NCBI RefSeq assembly: GCF_040546685.1
Contig: NZ_JBEPOH010000001.1
Location: 992,001-1,056,000, forward strand
Direction of reading: 5' to 3'
From: Variovorax sp. OAS795
GTDB taxonomy: Bacteria; Pseudomonadota; Gammaproteobacteria; Burkholderiales; Burkholderiaceae_C
Length of the DNA: 64,000 bases
The notes under the pieces were generated by a model. The model made no database searches. It saw nothing but the letters and a program-made list of their open reading frames with translations, and was not told the origin of the DNA. The translations under genes were made by a program, and so were the position numbers. Positions 18,151-27,881 of this stretch are shown here, piece by piece. The first letter of the stretch is position 1; the number at the start of each line of letters is the position of its first letter.

Positions 18151-18641
18151 GGTTGGCGTGCGAGATAGGTGGTGAGATTGGCGGCCGCGGTGGCGCGTAC
18201 CTTGTTGCGCAGCATCGGTGTCCAGCCCAGCAGCAGGCCGGGCGCGCCCAGGGCCTGGCGCGACCAGGTCCAGAACGCGAAGCTGTCCTGCTGCGTGGCA
18301 ATCAGCCCGTCGGGCGTGAAGCCGAAGCGCGAGTCGACGCTATTGTCGACCAGCCGGCCGGTGGCGCTGAAGCGGTAGTGCGCGTCCCAGTGGGCCTGGC
18401 CGCCGGTGTCGTCGGCGCGCACGTCGCGCCAGCTCAGCCGCCACACGTCGGCGCCCTTGGCGCGCGTGGCATCGCAGAGCATGCGCCACATGCCGCCCAC
18501 CTGGCGCCGGCCGCGCAGCGAAAAGGCCTCGTCGTCGAACGCCGCGTCGCTGGCATAGCAGGCCGCCATCGCGGGGCCGTCGAGCCTGGAAAAGGCTTCG
18601 TAGAAGCGTTCGATGGTCTGCGCATTGGCTGCTGCTGTCAT
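18147..18641 (-). CDS. NTF2/SnoaL-like protein
   Basis: A 164-residue protein of the nuclear transport factor 2-like superfamily. The opening TIERFYEAFSRLDGPAMAACYASDAAFDDEAF and the terminal DGLIATQQDSFAFWTW pattern are typical. The family covers small cone-shaped domains used as enzymes or binding proteins, so no reaction can be assigned. The frame is open to 18725. ATG 18641 (MTAAANAQ) is preferred because it begins the domain and follows the pncC stop (18643), 1 base away. Likely cotranscribed with pncC, upstream on the same strand, and the GNAT gene downstream. Confidence 0.82.
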   Translation of the reverse strand: MTAAANAQTIERFYEAFSRLDGPAMAACYASDAAFDDEAFSLRGRRQVGGMWRMLCDATRAKGADVWRLSWRDVRADDTGGQAHWDAHYRFSATGRLVDNSVDSRFGFTPDGLIATQQDSFAFWTWSRQALGAPGLLLGWTPMLRNKVRATAAANLTTYLARQP

Positions 18642-18642
18642 G

Positions 18643-19185
18643 TCATGGGGCCTTTCTTGTCGTGTCGGGTGGGGAGCCGAGAAGGCCCGCCAGGGTCTGG
18701 AGCGCGTAGTGCACCGTGGCCGCACGCACCGCGGCGCGGTCGCCCTCGAAGCGGCGGCGCTCGGTGCGGACCCGTCCGTCGACCGCCCAGCCGAACCACA
18801 CGGTGCCGACCGGCTTTTCGGGGCTGCCGCCGGTGGGGCCCGCCACGCCGGTCACCGCCACGGCCGCCTGGGCCGCCGACCGCGCGACGGCGCCTTCGGC
18901 CATGGCGCGGGCCACGGGCTCGCTGACCGCGCCGTGCGCTTCGATCAGCGCCGCATCGACACCCAGCAGTTCGGTCTTGGCCGCGTTCGAATAGGTGACG
19001 AAGCCGCGTTCGAACCAGGCGCTGGAGCCTGCGAGTTCGGTGCAGGCCCCCGCGATGAGGCCTCCGGTGCAGCTTTCGGCCGTGGCCATCATCCAGCCTT
19101 TTTGGAGCAGCAGTGCGGCCGTGGCCGCCACCAGCGCGGGCGTGGCCTGGTCGGCGGGAGAGTTCGAGGGAAAGGAGGGTTCCAT
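18643..19185 (-). CDS. pncC: Nicotinamide-nucleotide amidohydrolase (CinA C-terminal family)
   Basis: A 180-residue stand-alone CinA C-terminal domain, the PncC type that deamidates nicotinamide mononucleotide to nicotinate mononucleotide in NAD salvage. Hallmarks are TAESCTGGLIAG with the conserved Ser/Cys/Thr, TYSNAAKTELLGV, and VTGVAGPTGGSPEKPVGTVWFG. The N-terminal CinA domain is absent, which is normal in proteobacteria. It lies 5 bases downstream of pgpA on the same strand, and the pgpA-pncC pairing is common in betaproteobacteria. Confidence 0.93.
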   Translation of the reverse strand: MEPSFPSNSPADQATPALVAATAALLLQKGWMMATAESCTGGLIAGACTELAGSSAWFERGFVTYSNAAKTELLGVDAALIEAHGAVSEPVARAMAEGAVARSAAQAAVAVTGVAGPTGGSPEKPVGTVWFGWAVDGRVRTERRRFEGDRAAVRAATVHYALQTLAGLLGSPPDTTRKAP

Positions 19186-19190
19186 GAGGT

Positions 19191-19754
19191 TCACCAGGCG
19201 CGCCAGAGCGCAATGACCAGCAGCGTGCAGAACGCCGCCACCAGGTCGTCCAGGATGATGCCGAAGCCGGCGCGCCACCAGCGCACCTCTGAGGCGTCGC
19301 GTTGCTTGAACAGGCCATCGGCCCAGGCCACCGGACCGGGCTTGGCCGCATCGAAAAACCGGAACAGGCCGAAGGCGATGGCCTGCGCCCAGAGGCCCGC
19401 CGGCGTGACCAGCCACAGCACGATCCAGAACGCGACCACCTCGTCCCACACGATGCTGCCCGGGTCCGCCACGCCCATGTCGCGTGCCGTGACGCTGCAG
19501 GCCCACCAGCCGACCGGCAGCGAGGCCAGGATGATCCAGCCGATGGTGGCGGGCGTGAACCACAGCTGCATCACCGTGAATGCCGCCCACGCCCACAGCG
19601 TGCCGACGGTGCCGGGCGCCACCCGCGGCAGTCCCGAGCCCAAACCCAAGGCGATGAAATGGGCCGGGTGGGAAAACAGGAAGCCGAGGGTCGGGCGGTG
19701 GGGCGTGGCTTGTAGCATGGCGCCTGGAAAGGAGGAAGAAGAAGCAGCTTGCAT
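19191..19754 (-). CDS. pgpA: Phosphatidylglycerophosphatase A
   Basis: An integral membrane phosphatase that converts phosphatidylglycerophosphate to phosphatidylglycerol. Family motifs are visible: GLGSGLPRVAPGTVGT, DPGSIVWDEVVAFW and the C-terminal GFGIILDDLVAA. About four transmembrane helices fit the family. Candidate starts are 19859, 19775, 19754 and 19718, none with a convincing ribosome binding site. ATG 19754 (MQAASSSS, 187 residues) is used with caution. It is divergent from the DUF3053 lipoprotein gene across about 120 bases. Confidence 0.92.
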   Translation of the reverse strand: MQAASSSSFPGAMLQATPHRPTLGFLFSHPAHFIALGLGSGLPRVAPGTVGTLWAWAAFTVMQLWFTPATIGWIILASLPVGWWACSVTARDMGVADPGSIVWDEVVAFWIVLWLVTPAGLWAQAIAFGLFRFFDAAKPGPVAWADGLFKQRDASEVRWWRAGFGIILDDLVAAFCTLLVIALWRAW

Positions 19755-19876
19755 CGAGACTGGAGTGTCGCGCATTCGGTCACCGAGTGCCTTTTGCCAT
19801 GCCGTTCGGCGTATGGGATGGGGACCCCGGCCATCGTATGCTCGGCGGCTCATTCCCAAACGAAGGCATGGCCATC

Positions 19877-20587
19877 ATGAAGAGAACCCTGGTCCGTTTC
19901 AACACCCTGTGGATGTGCCTTGCATTCAGCGTGCTGCTCGCGGCCTGCGGCAACAAGGAGGCCGAGCAGCGCACCGCCTTCATCGGCTTCCTGCAGACCC
20001 GCGTGCTGGACAAGCCGGGCCTGCGCGTGCCCACGCTCACGCCCGACGAGAAGGCCTCCTTCGGCGACTACGCGCAGCACTACGCGGTGATCGCCGATTT
20101 CAACGAAGGCATGAACAAGTCGGTCAGCCAGCCGATGACCCAGGTGATGGCCAAGGGCGCGCTGCGGTCGATCGCCGACCTGTCGTCGCGCCGCGACGAC
20201 CTCAAGGCCGCGAAGGACGGCCTGCGCGGCCTGCGCACCGCACTCGACCAGGAGCTCGCCAAGGCCGACGCGGCGCATGCCGGCCTCAAGCAGGCCGACG
20301 ACCTGAAGCAGGTCTACGGCAAGGCCTACGACAAGACCGTGTCCGCGCCGGCCGCCACCTTCAAGGAGGTGTTCCCCGCGCTCGATTCGGTGTTCGACGG
20401 CGCGCTGGCCATCGGCGACTACATCGAAAGGAACAAGTCGAAGATCCAGGTGTCGGGCGCGTCCGTCACCGTGACCGACCCGGCCGTGCAGGCCGAGCTC
20501 AACAAGATGCTGCAGGACCTCAACGGCCATTCGAAGGCCATCAACGCCGCGCAGTCGAAGATGCAGGCGATGGTCCGCGGATCCTGA
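19877..20587 (+). CDS. DUF3053 family lipoprotein (YiaF-like)
   Basis: A 236-residue lipoprotein resembling E. coli YiaF. The signal peptide ends in a lipobox (LLAACGNKEA). Right after it comes QRTAFIGFLQTRVLD, then LKQADDLKQVYGKAYDKTV and a final QAELNKMLQDLNGHSKAINAAQSKMQ, all matching the family pattern. The mature chain is highly helical. Function is unknown in the family. The frame is open from 19787. ATG 19877 (MKRTLVRF) is preferred, with GAAGG about 10 bases upstream; ATG 19868 is an alternative. Confidence 0.85.
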   Translation: MKRTLVRFNTLWMCLAFSVLLAACGNKEAEQRTAFIGFLQTRVLDKPGLRVPTLTPDEKASFGDYAQHYAVIADFNEGMNKSVSQPMTQVMAKGALRSIADLSSRRDDLKAAKDGLRGLRTALDQELAKADAAHAGLKQADDLKQVYGKAYDKTVSAPAATFKEVFPALDSVFDGALAIGDYIERNKSKIQVSGASVTVTDPAVQAELNKMLQDLNGHSKAINAAQSKMQAMVRGS

Positions 20588-21544
20588 TCAGCCGAAGTGG
20601 TCGAAGGAGCCGAAGCGCTGCGCCACCGGTGAGCCGCTCGCGTCCACGATGCGCAGCCCGGTGTCGGCCTCGACGCGGCCGATGCGCGTGACGCGCGTGG
20701 CGCTGTCCTGACCGGCCTGTTCGACTGCCGCGCGCGCGGAGGGCGGCGCGGTGAAGACCAGTTCGTAGTCGTCGCCGCCCGACAGCGCGCAGGTGCGCAG
20801 CACGCCGGCGCCAAGGCCCGTTGCGGCGGCCGCCACCAGGGACACGGCCGCATCGGCGTCCAGCGTGGCACCCACCCGGCTCGCGGCGAGGATGTGGCCC
20901 AGGTCGCCGACGAGGCCGTCGCTCACGTCCACGGCGGCCGAAGCCGTGCCGCGCAGCGCCTGGCCGAGCGCGACGCGCGGCGTGGGCTGTTCCATGCGCA
21001 TTCGCGCCGCTGCGAACACCTCGGCCGGCAGTGCGAGCGTGCCGCGAAACACTTCCAGCGCGAGCCGCGCATCGCCGAGCGTGCCGCTGACCCAGATGTC
21101 GTCGCCGGCGCGCGCGCCCGATCGCAGCAGCGCCGCGCCGGCCGGCACTTCGCCGAAGACGGTGATGCAGATGTTGAGCGGGCCGCGCGTGGTGTCGCCA
21201 CCCACGAGCTCGCAGCCGTGTTCGTCGGCCAGCGCAAAGAGCCCGCGCGAGAAACCTTCGAGCCAGGGCTCGTCGACGCCGGGCAGCGCGAGCGCGAGCG
21301 TGAAGGCCAGCGGCCTGGCACCGCAGGCCGCCAGGTCGCTGAGGTTCACCGCCAGCGCCTTGTGGCCCAGCCGCGCCGGATCGACCGTCGAGAGAAAGTG
21401 CCGCCCCTCGACCAGCATGTCGGACGACACCGCCAGCTGCATGCCGGGCGCCGGCGCGAGCAAGGCGCAGTCGTCGCCCACGCCGAGCGGGGAGCGCTTG
21501 GCGGGGCGCTTGAAGTAGCGTGCGATCAGGTCGAATTCACCCAT
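20588..21544 (-). CDS. thiL: Thiamine-monophosphate kinase
   Basis: A 318-residue ThiL that phosphorylates thiamine monophosphate to the active pyrophosphate cofactor. Family signatures in order: GVGDDCALL near residue 21, SSDMLVEGRHF, VNLSDLAACGA, GGDTTRGP, DVSDGLVGDLGHI and SGGDDYELVF. ATG 21544 (MGEFDLIARYF) gives the canonical start; the frame extends further upstream without reason to use it. Its stop codon is directly adjacent to the stop of the convergent DUF3053 gene. No TPP riboswitch was seen near it. Confidence 0.96.
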   Translation of the reverse strand: MGEFDLIARYFKRPAKRSPLGVGDDCALLAPAPGMQLAVSSDMLVEGRHFLSTVDPARLGHKALAVNLSDLAACGARPLAFTLALALPGVDEPWLEGFSRGLFALADEHGCELVGGDTTRGPLNICITVFGEVPAGAALLRSGARAGDDIWVSGTLGDARLALEVFRGTLALPAEVFAAARMRMEQPTPRVALGQALRGTASAAVDVSDGLVGDLGHILAASRVGATLDADAAVSLVAAAATGLGAGVLRTCALSGGDDYELVFTAPPSARAAVEQAGQDSATRVTRIGRVEADTGLRIVDASGSPVAQRFGSFDHFG

Positions 21545-21576
21545 GCGGCGAGCATAAGCGCTCCGACCTGCGGCGC

Positions 21577-22206
21577 TCAGCCCCGCGCGCGCCGGTTCGA
21601 CATCAGCACGTTGTCCTTCTCGATCGCCTGGCCGGCCTGCAGCGCGGCGATCCACGCCTCGGTGCTTGCCACGGCCGCGAAGTTGCTGTGGAACACGACG
21701 CTGAAGACGCGGTGGATTTCCTCGGCGCTGACCTTGCCGGCCGCATTGGCGTAGGGCAGGGCGCCGGTCGCGTCCGACAGGAACTCCACGTTCAGCCCGC
21801 GGTGCATGGCTTCGAACACGGTGGACGCATCGCAGTTCTGGGTCATGTAGCCGGCCACGCTCAGCGTGTCGATCTCATGGCGCGCGAGCCAGTCGCCGAA
21901 GTCGGTGCCGGTGAAGACGCTCGGCATGGCCTTGGTCACGAGGTGGTCGTGCGGCCGGCGGGCAATCTCCGGGTGCAGCTGGCCGTTGTGGCTGTCGGCC
22001 TGGAACACCGGCGCGCCCTTGGGCGCATGGTGGCGAACCACCACCACCGGCGTGCCGGCGGCATGCGCCGCGTCCATCGCCCGTGCGATGTTGGGCAGCG
22101 ACTGCTCGACCGGCGGGTATTCGATCGGCAGGCCGCCGCCTTCGAAGTATTCGTTCTGCACGTCGATCACGACGAGGGCGCGGCGCGGTGCGGGGGTGGT
22201 GCTCAT
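21577..22206 (-). CDS. Isochorismatase-like cysteine hydrolase
   Basis: A 209-residue hydrolase of the isochorismatase superfamily. The catalytic triad can be placed: Asp15 in LVVIDVQNEYF, Lys in VTKAMPSVF and Cys in MTQNCDAST. A cis-peptide-like AGYMTQN segment precedes the cysteine. Members hydrolyse isochorismate, nicotinamide, ureidoacrylate or other amides; the substrate here is unknown. It is divergently transcribed from a GlxA-type regulator with 101 bases between starts, suggesting that regulator controls it. Confidence 0.9.
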   Translation of the reverse strand: MSTTPAPRRALVVIDVQNEYFEGGGLPIEYPPVEQSLPNIARAMDAAHAAGTPVVVVRHHAPKGAPVFQADSHNGQLHPEIARRPHDHLVTKAMPSVFTGTDFGDWLARHEIDTLSVAGYMTQNCDASTVFEAMHRGLNVEFLSDATGALPYANAAGKVSAEEIHRVFSVVFHSNFAAVASTEAWIAALQAGQAIEKDNVLMSNRRARG

Positions 22207-22307
22207 GGTCTGTCTGCTCCGTTGCTTGTTGTGGAATGGGGTGATTGTTCCGGCTCGGGCGCCTGCGAGAAAGTGGCCCGGCAGCCATTCACCGATAAAA
22301 TCGGGCC

Positions 22308-23285
22308 ATGCAGAGCAAGCCCGCCGAAACCATCGCCGTCGTCGCCTTCGACGGCATCAGCCCCTTCCACCTGTCCGTGCCGTGCATGGTCTTCGGCGAG
22401 GACCGCACCGAAACCGGCGCACCGCGTTTTCGCCTGCGCGTGTGCGGCACCGAGCCGGGCCCGCTGCAAACCAACGCGGGCTTCTCGCTCGTGGTGCCGC
22501 ACGGGCTCGAGGCCCTGCGCCAGGCGCAGATCGTGATCGTGCCTTCATGGCGCGACGATGGCCGGCCCGCGCCGCCGGCGCTGGTCCGCGCGCTGCAGGC
22601 GGCGCATCGGCGCGGCGCCACCGTGGTCGGGCTGTGCCTGGGCGCCTTCGTGTTGGCCGAGGCGGGCCTGCTGGACGGCCGCCCCGCCACCACGCACTGG
22701 AACCTGGCCGAGGCCTTCGCGAGGCAATATCCGAAGGTCACGCTGCAGCCCGAGGTGCTCTATGTCGACGACGGCGACGTGCTCACTTCGGCGGGCACGG
22801 CCGCGGGCATCGACTGCTGCCTGCACCTGCTGCGCGTGCGCTACGGCGCCGAGGCGGCCAACCGCGCCGCGCGCCGCATGGTGGTGGCGCCGCACCGCGA
22901 GGGCGGGCAGGCGCAGTACATCGCGCGGCCGGTGCCTGCCGCGGCCGAGAGCGACCGGCTCGCGCCGCTGCTCGCCTGGCTGGGCCGCCAGCTGCACAGC
23001 CCGCACGAGCTGGACGACCTGGCCCGGCGCGCGCTCATGAGCCGGCGCACCTTCACGCGGCGCTTCCGCGAAGCCACGGGCACCACGGTCGGCCAATGGC
23101 TGCAGAACCAGCGGCTGGCGCTGGCGCAGCGGCTGCTGGAGACCACCGACCGCCCGGTGGAGCGGGTGGCCACCGAGGCGGGTTTCGGCTCGGCGGTGCT
23201 GCTGCGCAAGCACTTTGCCGCGGCGTTCAAGACCTCGCCCACGGCCTACCGCAGGCAGTTCTCGCAGGAGGCCGCGGCCGCCTGA
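22308..23285 (+). CDS. GlxA-family AraC-type transcriptional regulator
   Basis: A 325-residue regulator with an N-terminal DJ-1/PfpI-like domain (about residues 8-195; nucleophile-elbow Cys110 in GLCLGAFVLAEAG). The C-terminal AraC/XylS DNA-binding domain (about 225-320) has two helix-turn-helix units: LARRALMSRRTFTRRFRE and VERVATEAGFGSAVLLRKHF. The GlxA group often regulates nearby amide or amine catabolic genes (family knowledge). A GATAAAAT -10-like sequence ends only about 7 bases before the start codon, so the message may be nearly leaderless. The divergent isochorismatase gene is the obvious target candidate. Confidence 0.92.
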   Translation: MQSKPAETIAVVAFDGISPFHLSVPCMVFGEDRTETGAPRFRLRVCGTEPGPLQTNAGFSLVVPHGLEALRQAQIVIVPSWRDDGRPAPPALVRALQAAHRRGATVVGLCLGAFVLAEAGLLDGRPATTHWNLAEAFARQYPKVTLQPEVLYVDDGDVLTSAGTAAGIDCCLHLLRVRYGAEAANRAARRMVVAPHREGGQAQYIARPVPAAAESDRLAPLLAWLGRQLHSPHELDDLARRALMSRRTFTRRFREATGTTVGQWLQNQRLALAQRLLETTDRPVERVATEAGFGSAVLLRKHFAAAFKTSPTAYRRQFSQEAAAA

Positions 23286-23291
23286 GTGGCG

Positions 23292-24518
23292 TCAGGCCGC
23301 GCCGCGGAAGCGCAGCGACGCCTGCCGCACCACCTCGGCCAGCAGGCGTTCCTTGCCCTGCTTCTCGCGCAGCCAGCGTGCGTCGTTGCGGTTGGCCTCC
23401 ACGCTGGTGCGCAGTTCGCCCAGTGCCTGCGTGGCGTTGAGCGCCTCGCTGTGCCATTCGAGCTGCGTCATCGTCATGAGGATGTGGTCGCGCAGCGGCA
23501 TGTGCTGGCCGCTGGCCGGGTCCACATAGACCGCATCGAGCCCGAAGCGGCAGGCCTGGAAGCGGTTGTAGGTGTAGACGAGGTAGTCGTCCTCGGTCGG
23601 CTCGAAGGGCTGCTCCTGCAGGAACCACGCGGCCAGCGACTGCACGTAGCCCGCGAGTGCGGCCGCGCGTTCCACCGTGAGCGGCGTGTCGAACACGCGG
23701 ATCTCGATGGTGCCGAACTCCGGCTTGGGCCGTATGTCCCAGTAGAAGTCCTTCATGCTGCGCACGACGCCGGTGCGGGTCATGCGCTCGAAGTAGGCCT
23801 CGAACTCCTTCCAGCTCAGCGTGAAGGGCGCGCGGCCCGAGAGCGGGAACGCGAACACCGAGTTGAGCCGCGCCGAGTCGAACTGCGTATCCTGCCCCTG
23901 GACGAAAGGCGACGAGGCCGACAGCGCGATGAAGTGCGGGATGTAGCGCGACATGCGGTGCAGCATCAAGAGCGCGGCATCGGCATCGGGGCAGCCGATG
24001 TGCACGTGCTGGCCGAAGATGGTGAACTGCTTGCTCAGGTAGCCATACAGTTCCGACAGCTCGCGAAAGCGCGGCTTGTCGTAGATGCGCCGCTCGTGCC
24101 ATTGCTGGAACGCATGCGTGCCGCCGCCCACCACCGCGATGTTGAGCTTGTCGGCGTTTTTGATCAGCGCCTCGCGGATCGGCGAGAGCTGCTTGATCAC
24201 GTCCTGCGCCGAATGGCAGATGTCGGTCGAGATCTCGATCATGCTCGAGGTCATCTCGGGCACCACGCTGCCGGGCAGCGGCGTCTGCGCCATCAGCCGC
24301 AGCATGTCCTCGGCATAGGGCGCAAGGTCGTAGTCGTGCGTGTTGACGAGCTGGAGTTCGAGCTCCACGCCGAGCGACAGTGCCTCGGAGCGGTTGAAGG
24401 GCTCGAGCTGGACCACGCGGCTCGCCGGGTCCGCGGGCAGCGCCGCGGAGCGGAAGTCGTCGCTGTCCGGGTCGACGCGAGGAGGGGTGTGGCCGGAAAG
24501 GGGCATGGCCGCGGTCAT
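23292..24518 (-). CDS. YbdK-type carboxylate-amine ligase (glutamate-cysteine ligase 2 family)
   Basis: A 408-residue ATP-grasp-like ligase of the GCS2 family. Characteristic stretches are [58 protein letters not shown] and [14 protein letters not shown]. The E. coli relative YbdK has weak gamma-glutamylcysteine synthetase activity. The frame is open to 25859. ATG 24518 is chosen because it overlaps the antiporter stop by 4 bases (ATGA). The coupling to a Kef-like antiporter gene is notable because Kef antiporters are gated by glutathione. The product identity is inferred. Confidence 0.9.
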   Translation of the reverse strand: MTAAMPLSGHTPPRVDPDSDDFRSAALPADPASRVVQLEPFNRSEALSLGVELELQLVNTHDYDLAPYAEDMLRLMAQTPLPGSVVPEMTSSMIEISTDICHSAQDVIKQLSPIREALIKNADKLNIAVVGGGTHAFQQWHERRIYDKPRFRELSELYGYLSKQFTIFGQHVHIGCPDADAALLMLHRMSRYIPHFIALSASSPFVQGQDTQFDSARLNSVFAFPLSGRAPFTLSWKEFEAYFERMTRTGVVRSMKDFYWDIRPKPEFGTIEIRVFDTPLTVERAAALAGYVQSLAAWFLQEQPFEPTEDDYLVYTYNRFQACRFGLDAVYVDPASGQHMPLRDHILMTMTQLEWHSEALNATQALGELRTSVEANRNDARWLREKQGKERLLAEVVRQASLRFRGAA

Positions 24519-25786
24519 CGCTGCGTGTCCTCCGTGGTGCTGAAGGCCTGCGGCGTCCAGGGCACCGAGCTTTCGCCCACCGCATGGATGGCCACGGTGG
24601 CGATCACGGCGCCCAGGACTTCCATCAGGAGAATCGAGGGCAGGGCCACCTGCGTGATCATGGTGCCGAGCAGCGGCGACGCGGTGGTGAAGTTGGAGGC
24701 GATGAGCAGCGCGATCGAGGACAGCGGCGACATCGCGCAGCCGACCCAGAAGGCCTGGTTCCAGCTGGCGCCGCTGCCCGGGTTGGCAATGGCCACGCCG
24801 GCGATCTTGGCGACCAGGCGGATGCCGATCACGGCCAGCACCACGCTGGCCACCGGCAGGGTCCAGTCGGCCTGGGCCGCCACGATGGACACCAGCACGA
24901 ACATCAGCATGGTGAGCAGCGACGAGGCCGTGCCGAGCTGCCGCTGCCAGGCCCAGGGCTTGGGATTGAGCGTCTTGAGCAGCACGCCGCCGATCAGCGC
25001 GGCCAGCGGGGCGGAGCCGCCGACGTGGGCCGTGAGCGCACTCGCGGCGGCAATGAGCGCGAGCAGCAGGATCGAGGTGTTCTCGCTGGTCGGGCTCATG
25101 AAGCGCAGCGCCGTGCGCAGCGCCAGCGCCAGGATGCCGCCGATCACGAACGAAAGGCCCAGCACCACCGCCACCGGGTAGAGCTTTTGCAGCATCGTCT
25201 GCGGCGCGCGCTCGATCAGGCCGGCCTGCGCATAGCCGAGCGCCAGCGCATAGAAGGTGTTGAGCGTGGCCAGCGTCATGGCGCGCTCGGTCACCGGGCC
25301 CGAGGCGCGCGTGTCGATGATCACGCGGCTCAGCACCGCGGGCGAGGCCACGATGGCCATCAGCGCGATCGGATTGGCGACCGGGTCGGGCAGGCCCAGC
25401 AGCTGCAGCATCCAGAACACGCCGAAGTAGGTGAGCGTGGCCTCGAGCAGGCTCTGCACCAGCACCATCGGGTTGTGGCGGAACCAGCGCAGCGGCAGCC
25501 GGCCCCCGGCTTCGAACAGCACCACGGCCGCGCCGAGTTCCAGCAGGAACAGGCTGATGCCGCGCAGCGGCCAGATGGCGCCCTCGAAGCCGGCCAGGCC
25601 GACCACCGCGCCGACCGCCGAATAGCCCACCACCTTGGGCAGGCCCAGGTAGCGCTGCACCAGGTGGCCGGCAGCGGCGGCCGCCGCCAGGAGGAGCGAC
25701 CACAGCACGGTCGGCAGGCCGGCCGAAGGGCGCAGCCACTCGGACCAGAAGCCCAGGAGGTCGTTGAAGAGACTCGTCAGGTTCAT
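24515..25786 (-). CDS. Cation/proton antiporter, CPA2 family, membrane domain only
   Basis: A 423-residue membrane protein with about twelve predicted transmembrane segments and the Na+/H+ exchanger (CPA2/KefB-like) pattern: [16 protein letters not shown] near the start, [16 protein letters not shown], and later [15 protein letters not shown]. No C-terminal TrkA-N/RCK nucleotide-binding domain is present, unlike KefB/KefC of 600 residues. The transported ion is unknown. It overlaps the upstream 'Gcr' membrane protein stop and the downstream YbdK start by 4 bases each, so all three form one translationally coupled operon. Confidence 0.88.
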   Translation of the reverse strand: MNLTSLFNDLLGFWSEWLRPSAGLPTVLWSLLLAAAAAAGHLVQRYLGLPKVVGYSAVGAVVGLAGFEGAIWPLRGISLFLLELGAAVVLFEAGGRLPLRWFRHNPMVLVQSLLEATLTYFGVFWMLQLLGLPDPVANPIALMAIVASPAVLSRVIIDTRASGPVTERAMTLATLNTFYALALGYAQAGLIERAPQTMLQKLYPVAVVLGLSFVIGGILALALRTALRFMSPTSENTSILLLALIAAASALTAHVGGSAPLAALIGGVLLKTLNPKPWAWQRQLGTASSLLTMLMFVLVSIVAAQADWTLPVASVVLAVIGIRLVAKIAGVAIANPGSGASWNQAFWVGCAMSPLSSIALLIASNFTTASPLLGTMITQVALPSILLMEVLGAVIATVAIHAVGESSVPWTPQAFSTTEDTQR

Positions 25787-27759
25787 GCAGGTAGAAAAAA
25801 GCTGATGGGCCGGCTGCGCCAGCGCGCCCGGATGGCGCTGCGGATGCGCGCGCGGTCACCGAGGCTCACGCTGTGCGCGCGAAGCGCCAGGCGGAAAGCG
25901 AAATAGAAACTCACGCTCACGTTGAGCACGCCGATCACCGGGATGGCCGCCACCGCCCACCACAGCGCGGGCTGATGGAGCACCGGCATGCCCAGGGACG
26001 CCGCGGCGGCCGCGATCTGTCCGGCGGACAGTGTCACGTGGCGCACCTCCAGTCCGAGCCCGAAGAAACCCGCGAATGCCGGCAGCAGCCCGAGCATCAG
26101 CCCGAGCGAGATGTTGGAGGCGAAGCCCGAGATGTGTGTGCGCATGAAGGTCGCCCAACGGCGGGCGCGGGCGGCGCCCAGAAAAGCGCCGATGCGAGGG
26201 TTGTAACGCATGGCGGAGTCCAGCCGATGCAGGACAAAGGCGTTTTCTGTCCAGCCGGCCACGATGCTGGCCGCGAACAGCAGCACGCCCGTCAAGGCCG
26301 CGAACAGCGCCGTCGGGCCCAGGAGCGAGAGCGATTGCAGCGTGGCCCCGGCATGGGCCGCGTCCAGCAGCGGCCGCCCGAGCGCGAGCTGCGCGAGCAA
26401 CGCGAGGACCAGCATCGCGGGCACCACCACCCCCACGTTGCCCAGCACGGCCGCCGCCTGGGAGCGCACCAGGTGGGTGACTTCGTCCACGAAATCGGAC
26501 ACCGCCGCGTCGGACTTGATGTCGCGCAGCCGCGCCGCCATGGCCGGCGCGGTCATCGCCGGCTGCTTGGTCGCGAGCGTCAGGTGCAGCAGCTGGATCG
26601 CGACGAAGCTGGCGGCATACATCAGGCCCGACCAGAAGCCGCTCCAGAAGGCCGACAGCCCGATCGCATAGATGCCGAACTTGAGCATCACCGTCACCGC
26701 GGTGAGGGCGCCGCCGCCCGCGGCCTGGCGGACCATCCGCAGGTAGCTGCCGCGGTCGCGCGTGATGTAGTGCTCGCCGGTCTCGGCGCTGCGCTCCGTC
26801 ACCTTGGCCGCGAGCATCGAGGAGTTGGTGGCGATCAGCGCGCGGATGCTGTTGCGCTCGCCGCCCGCGAGCACGAGCCGGCCCACCAGCCGCGCCACGC
26901 TGGGTGCCGGCGCGGCCGACATCAGGCAGTCGAGCAGTTCACGGATGCGCAGCACCCGCTCGCGCAGCTGGCGCAGCCGGAACACCAGGCCGACCGAAAT
27001 GCCGTTGTCCTCCAGGTGCGTGTAGACCGACGAGGCACTGGCGCGGCAGGCGTCGAGCCGATCGCGGAAGGCCACGAAGGCGGCCTGCAGCGCGGCCTCG
27101 CCGCCGCCGGGGTCCGCAGGCGGCGCGAACATCTCCTCGCGCAGCGCGTCGAGGTCGGACATCAGCGAATGGAAGGCGCGGCTCTGGCTCATTCGCAGCC
27201 GCAATTCGGGCGAGAAGCCGGCCGCCACCACCTGGCTGCTGCAGTAGGTGACGGCGTCCATGACCGTGTGGCGCCAGCGCGGGGCGCCGCCCTCGTCGGC
27301 CGGATCGCTGTCGGCCAGCAGGTCCGCGATGCGCGCGAGCTGGTCTTCGTCGAGCAGCGCGATCCATCCCGCGTCGAAAACGCCGGGCAGCACCATGCGA
27401 AAGAGGTCCGAGGCGTCGGTGGTTTCCGGCGTGCCGGGCAGGATCTTGCGGCGCAGGCGTTCGGAGAATTCGCTCAGGAAGGCGGTGCGTGGCGCAAAGC
27501 CGTAGTCGGCCAGCAGCGTGGTCAGGTCGACCGTCTGCGTGAAAGCCTGCCACCAGGCGCGCAGGCGCGCGCGCATTTCGGGCCGCGCCTCGATGGCGCC
27601 GAGCAGCAGCGACACGCGGCCCGCCGCCGCCTGCGGCGACGCGCGGTCGCCGCGCAGCCAGTCGAACACGTCGATCAGCCAGATGTGGCGCTGCGCCACG
27701 TCCGCGGTCGGGTCGAGCCGGGCCAGGAGGCCCTGCAGGTCAAGCGATGCAGCAGCCAT
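25783..27759 (-). CDS. Gcr family membrane protein (annotated 'site-specific recombinase')
   Basis: A 658-residue protein of the family recorded as 'site-specific recombinase, Gcr family' (COG4389). No recombinase catalytic pattern (Ser or Tyr type) is visible. The N-terminal half is a helical soluble region rich in Arg/Leu (about residues 1-340). The C-terminal half has several clear transmembrane segments (for example [36 protein letters not shown] and [19 protein letters not shown]). It is therefore most probably an integral membrane protein of unknown function. It is the first gene of a coupled operon with the antiporter and the YbdK-type ligase. Confidence 0.8.
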   Translation of the reverse strand: MAAASLDLQGLLARLDPTADVAQRHIWLIDVFDWLRGDRASPQAAAGRVSLLLGAIEARPEMRARLRAWWQAFTQTVDLTTLLADYGFAPRTAFLSEFSERLRRKILPGTPETTDASDLFRMVLPGVFDAGWIALLDEDQLARIADLLADSDPADEGGAPRWRHTVMDAVTYCSSQVVAAGFSPELRLRMSQSRAFHSLMSDLDALREEMFAPPADPGGGEAALQAAFVAFRDRLDACRASASSVYTHLEDNGISVGLVFRLRQLRERVLRIRELLDCLMSAAPAPSVARLVGRLVLAGGERNSIRALIATNSSMLAAKVTERSAETGEHYITRDRGSYLRMVRQAAGGGALTAVTVMLKFGIYAIGLSAFWSGFWSGLMYAASFVAIQLLHLTLATKQPAMTAPAMAARLRDIKSDAAVSDFVDEVTHLVRSQAAAVLGNVGVVVPAMLVLALLAQLALGRPLLDAAHAGATLQSLSLLGPTALFAALTGVLLFAASIVAGWTENAFVLHRLDSAMRYNPRIGAFLGAARARRWATFMRTHISGFASNISLGLMLGLLPAFAGFFGLGLEVRHVTLSAGQIAAAAASLGMPVLHQPALWWAVAAIPVIGVLNVSVSFYFAFRLALRAHSVSLGDRARIRSAIRARWRSRPISFFLPA

Positions 27760-27826
27760 AGGACAAGGTAGAGAAGGAAGTCAGGTCGGAAACACCGCGG
27801 AACCGGCGTCGCCGGACCACGGGTGT

Positions 27827-27843
27827 CGCCCCCGGTGGGGGCG
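27827..27843. terminator. Possible hairpin downstream of apaG
   Basis: CGCCCCC (27827-27833), a 3-base loop and GGGGGCG (27837-27843) form a perfect 7-bp hairpin, 38 bases past the apaG stop on the minus strand. It has no T-run, so terminator activity is only suggested. Confidence 0.3.
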
Positions 27844-27881
27844 GGAAAGGCGCCACGATGGGCGAGAGGGTGGGCGCGAGC

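Noticed and set aside
25783..27759. Mobile element suggested by the 'site-specific recombinase' family name
   Set aside because: No flanking repeats, att-like sites, integrase motifs or composition change; the protein looks like a membrane protein in a stable operon.
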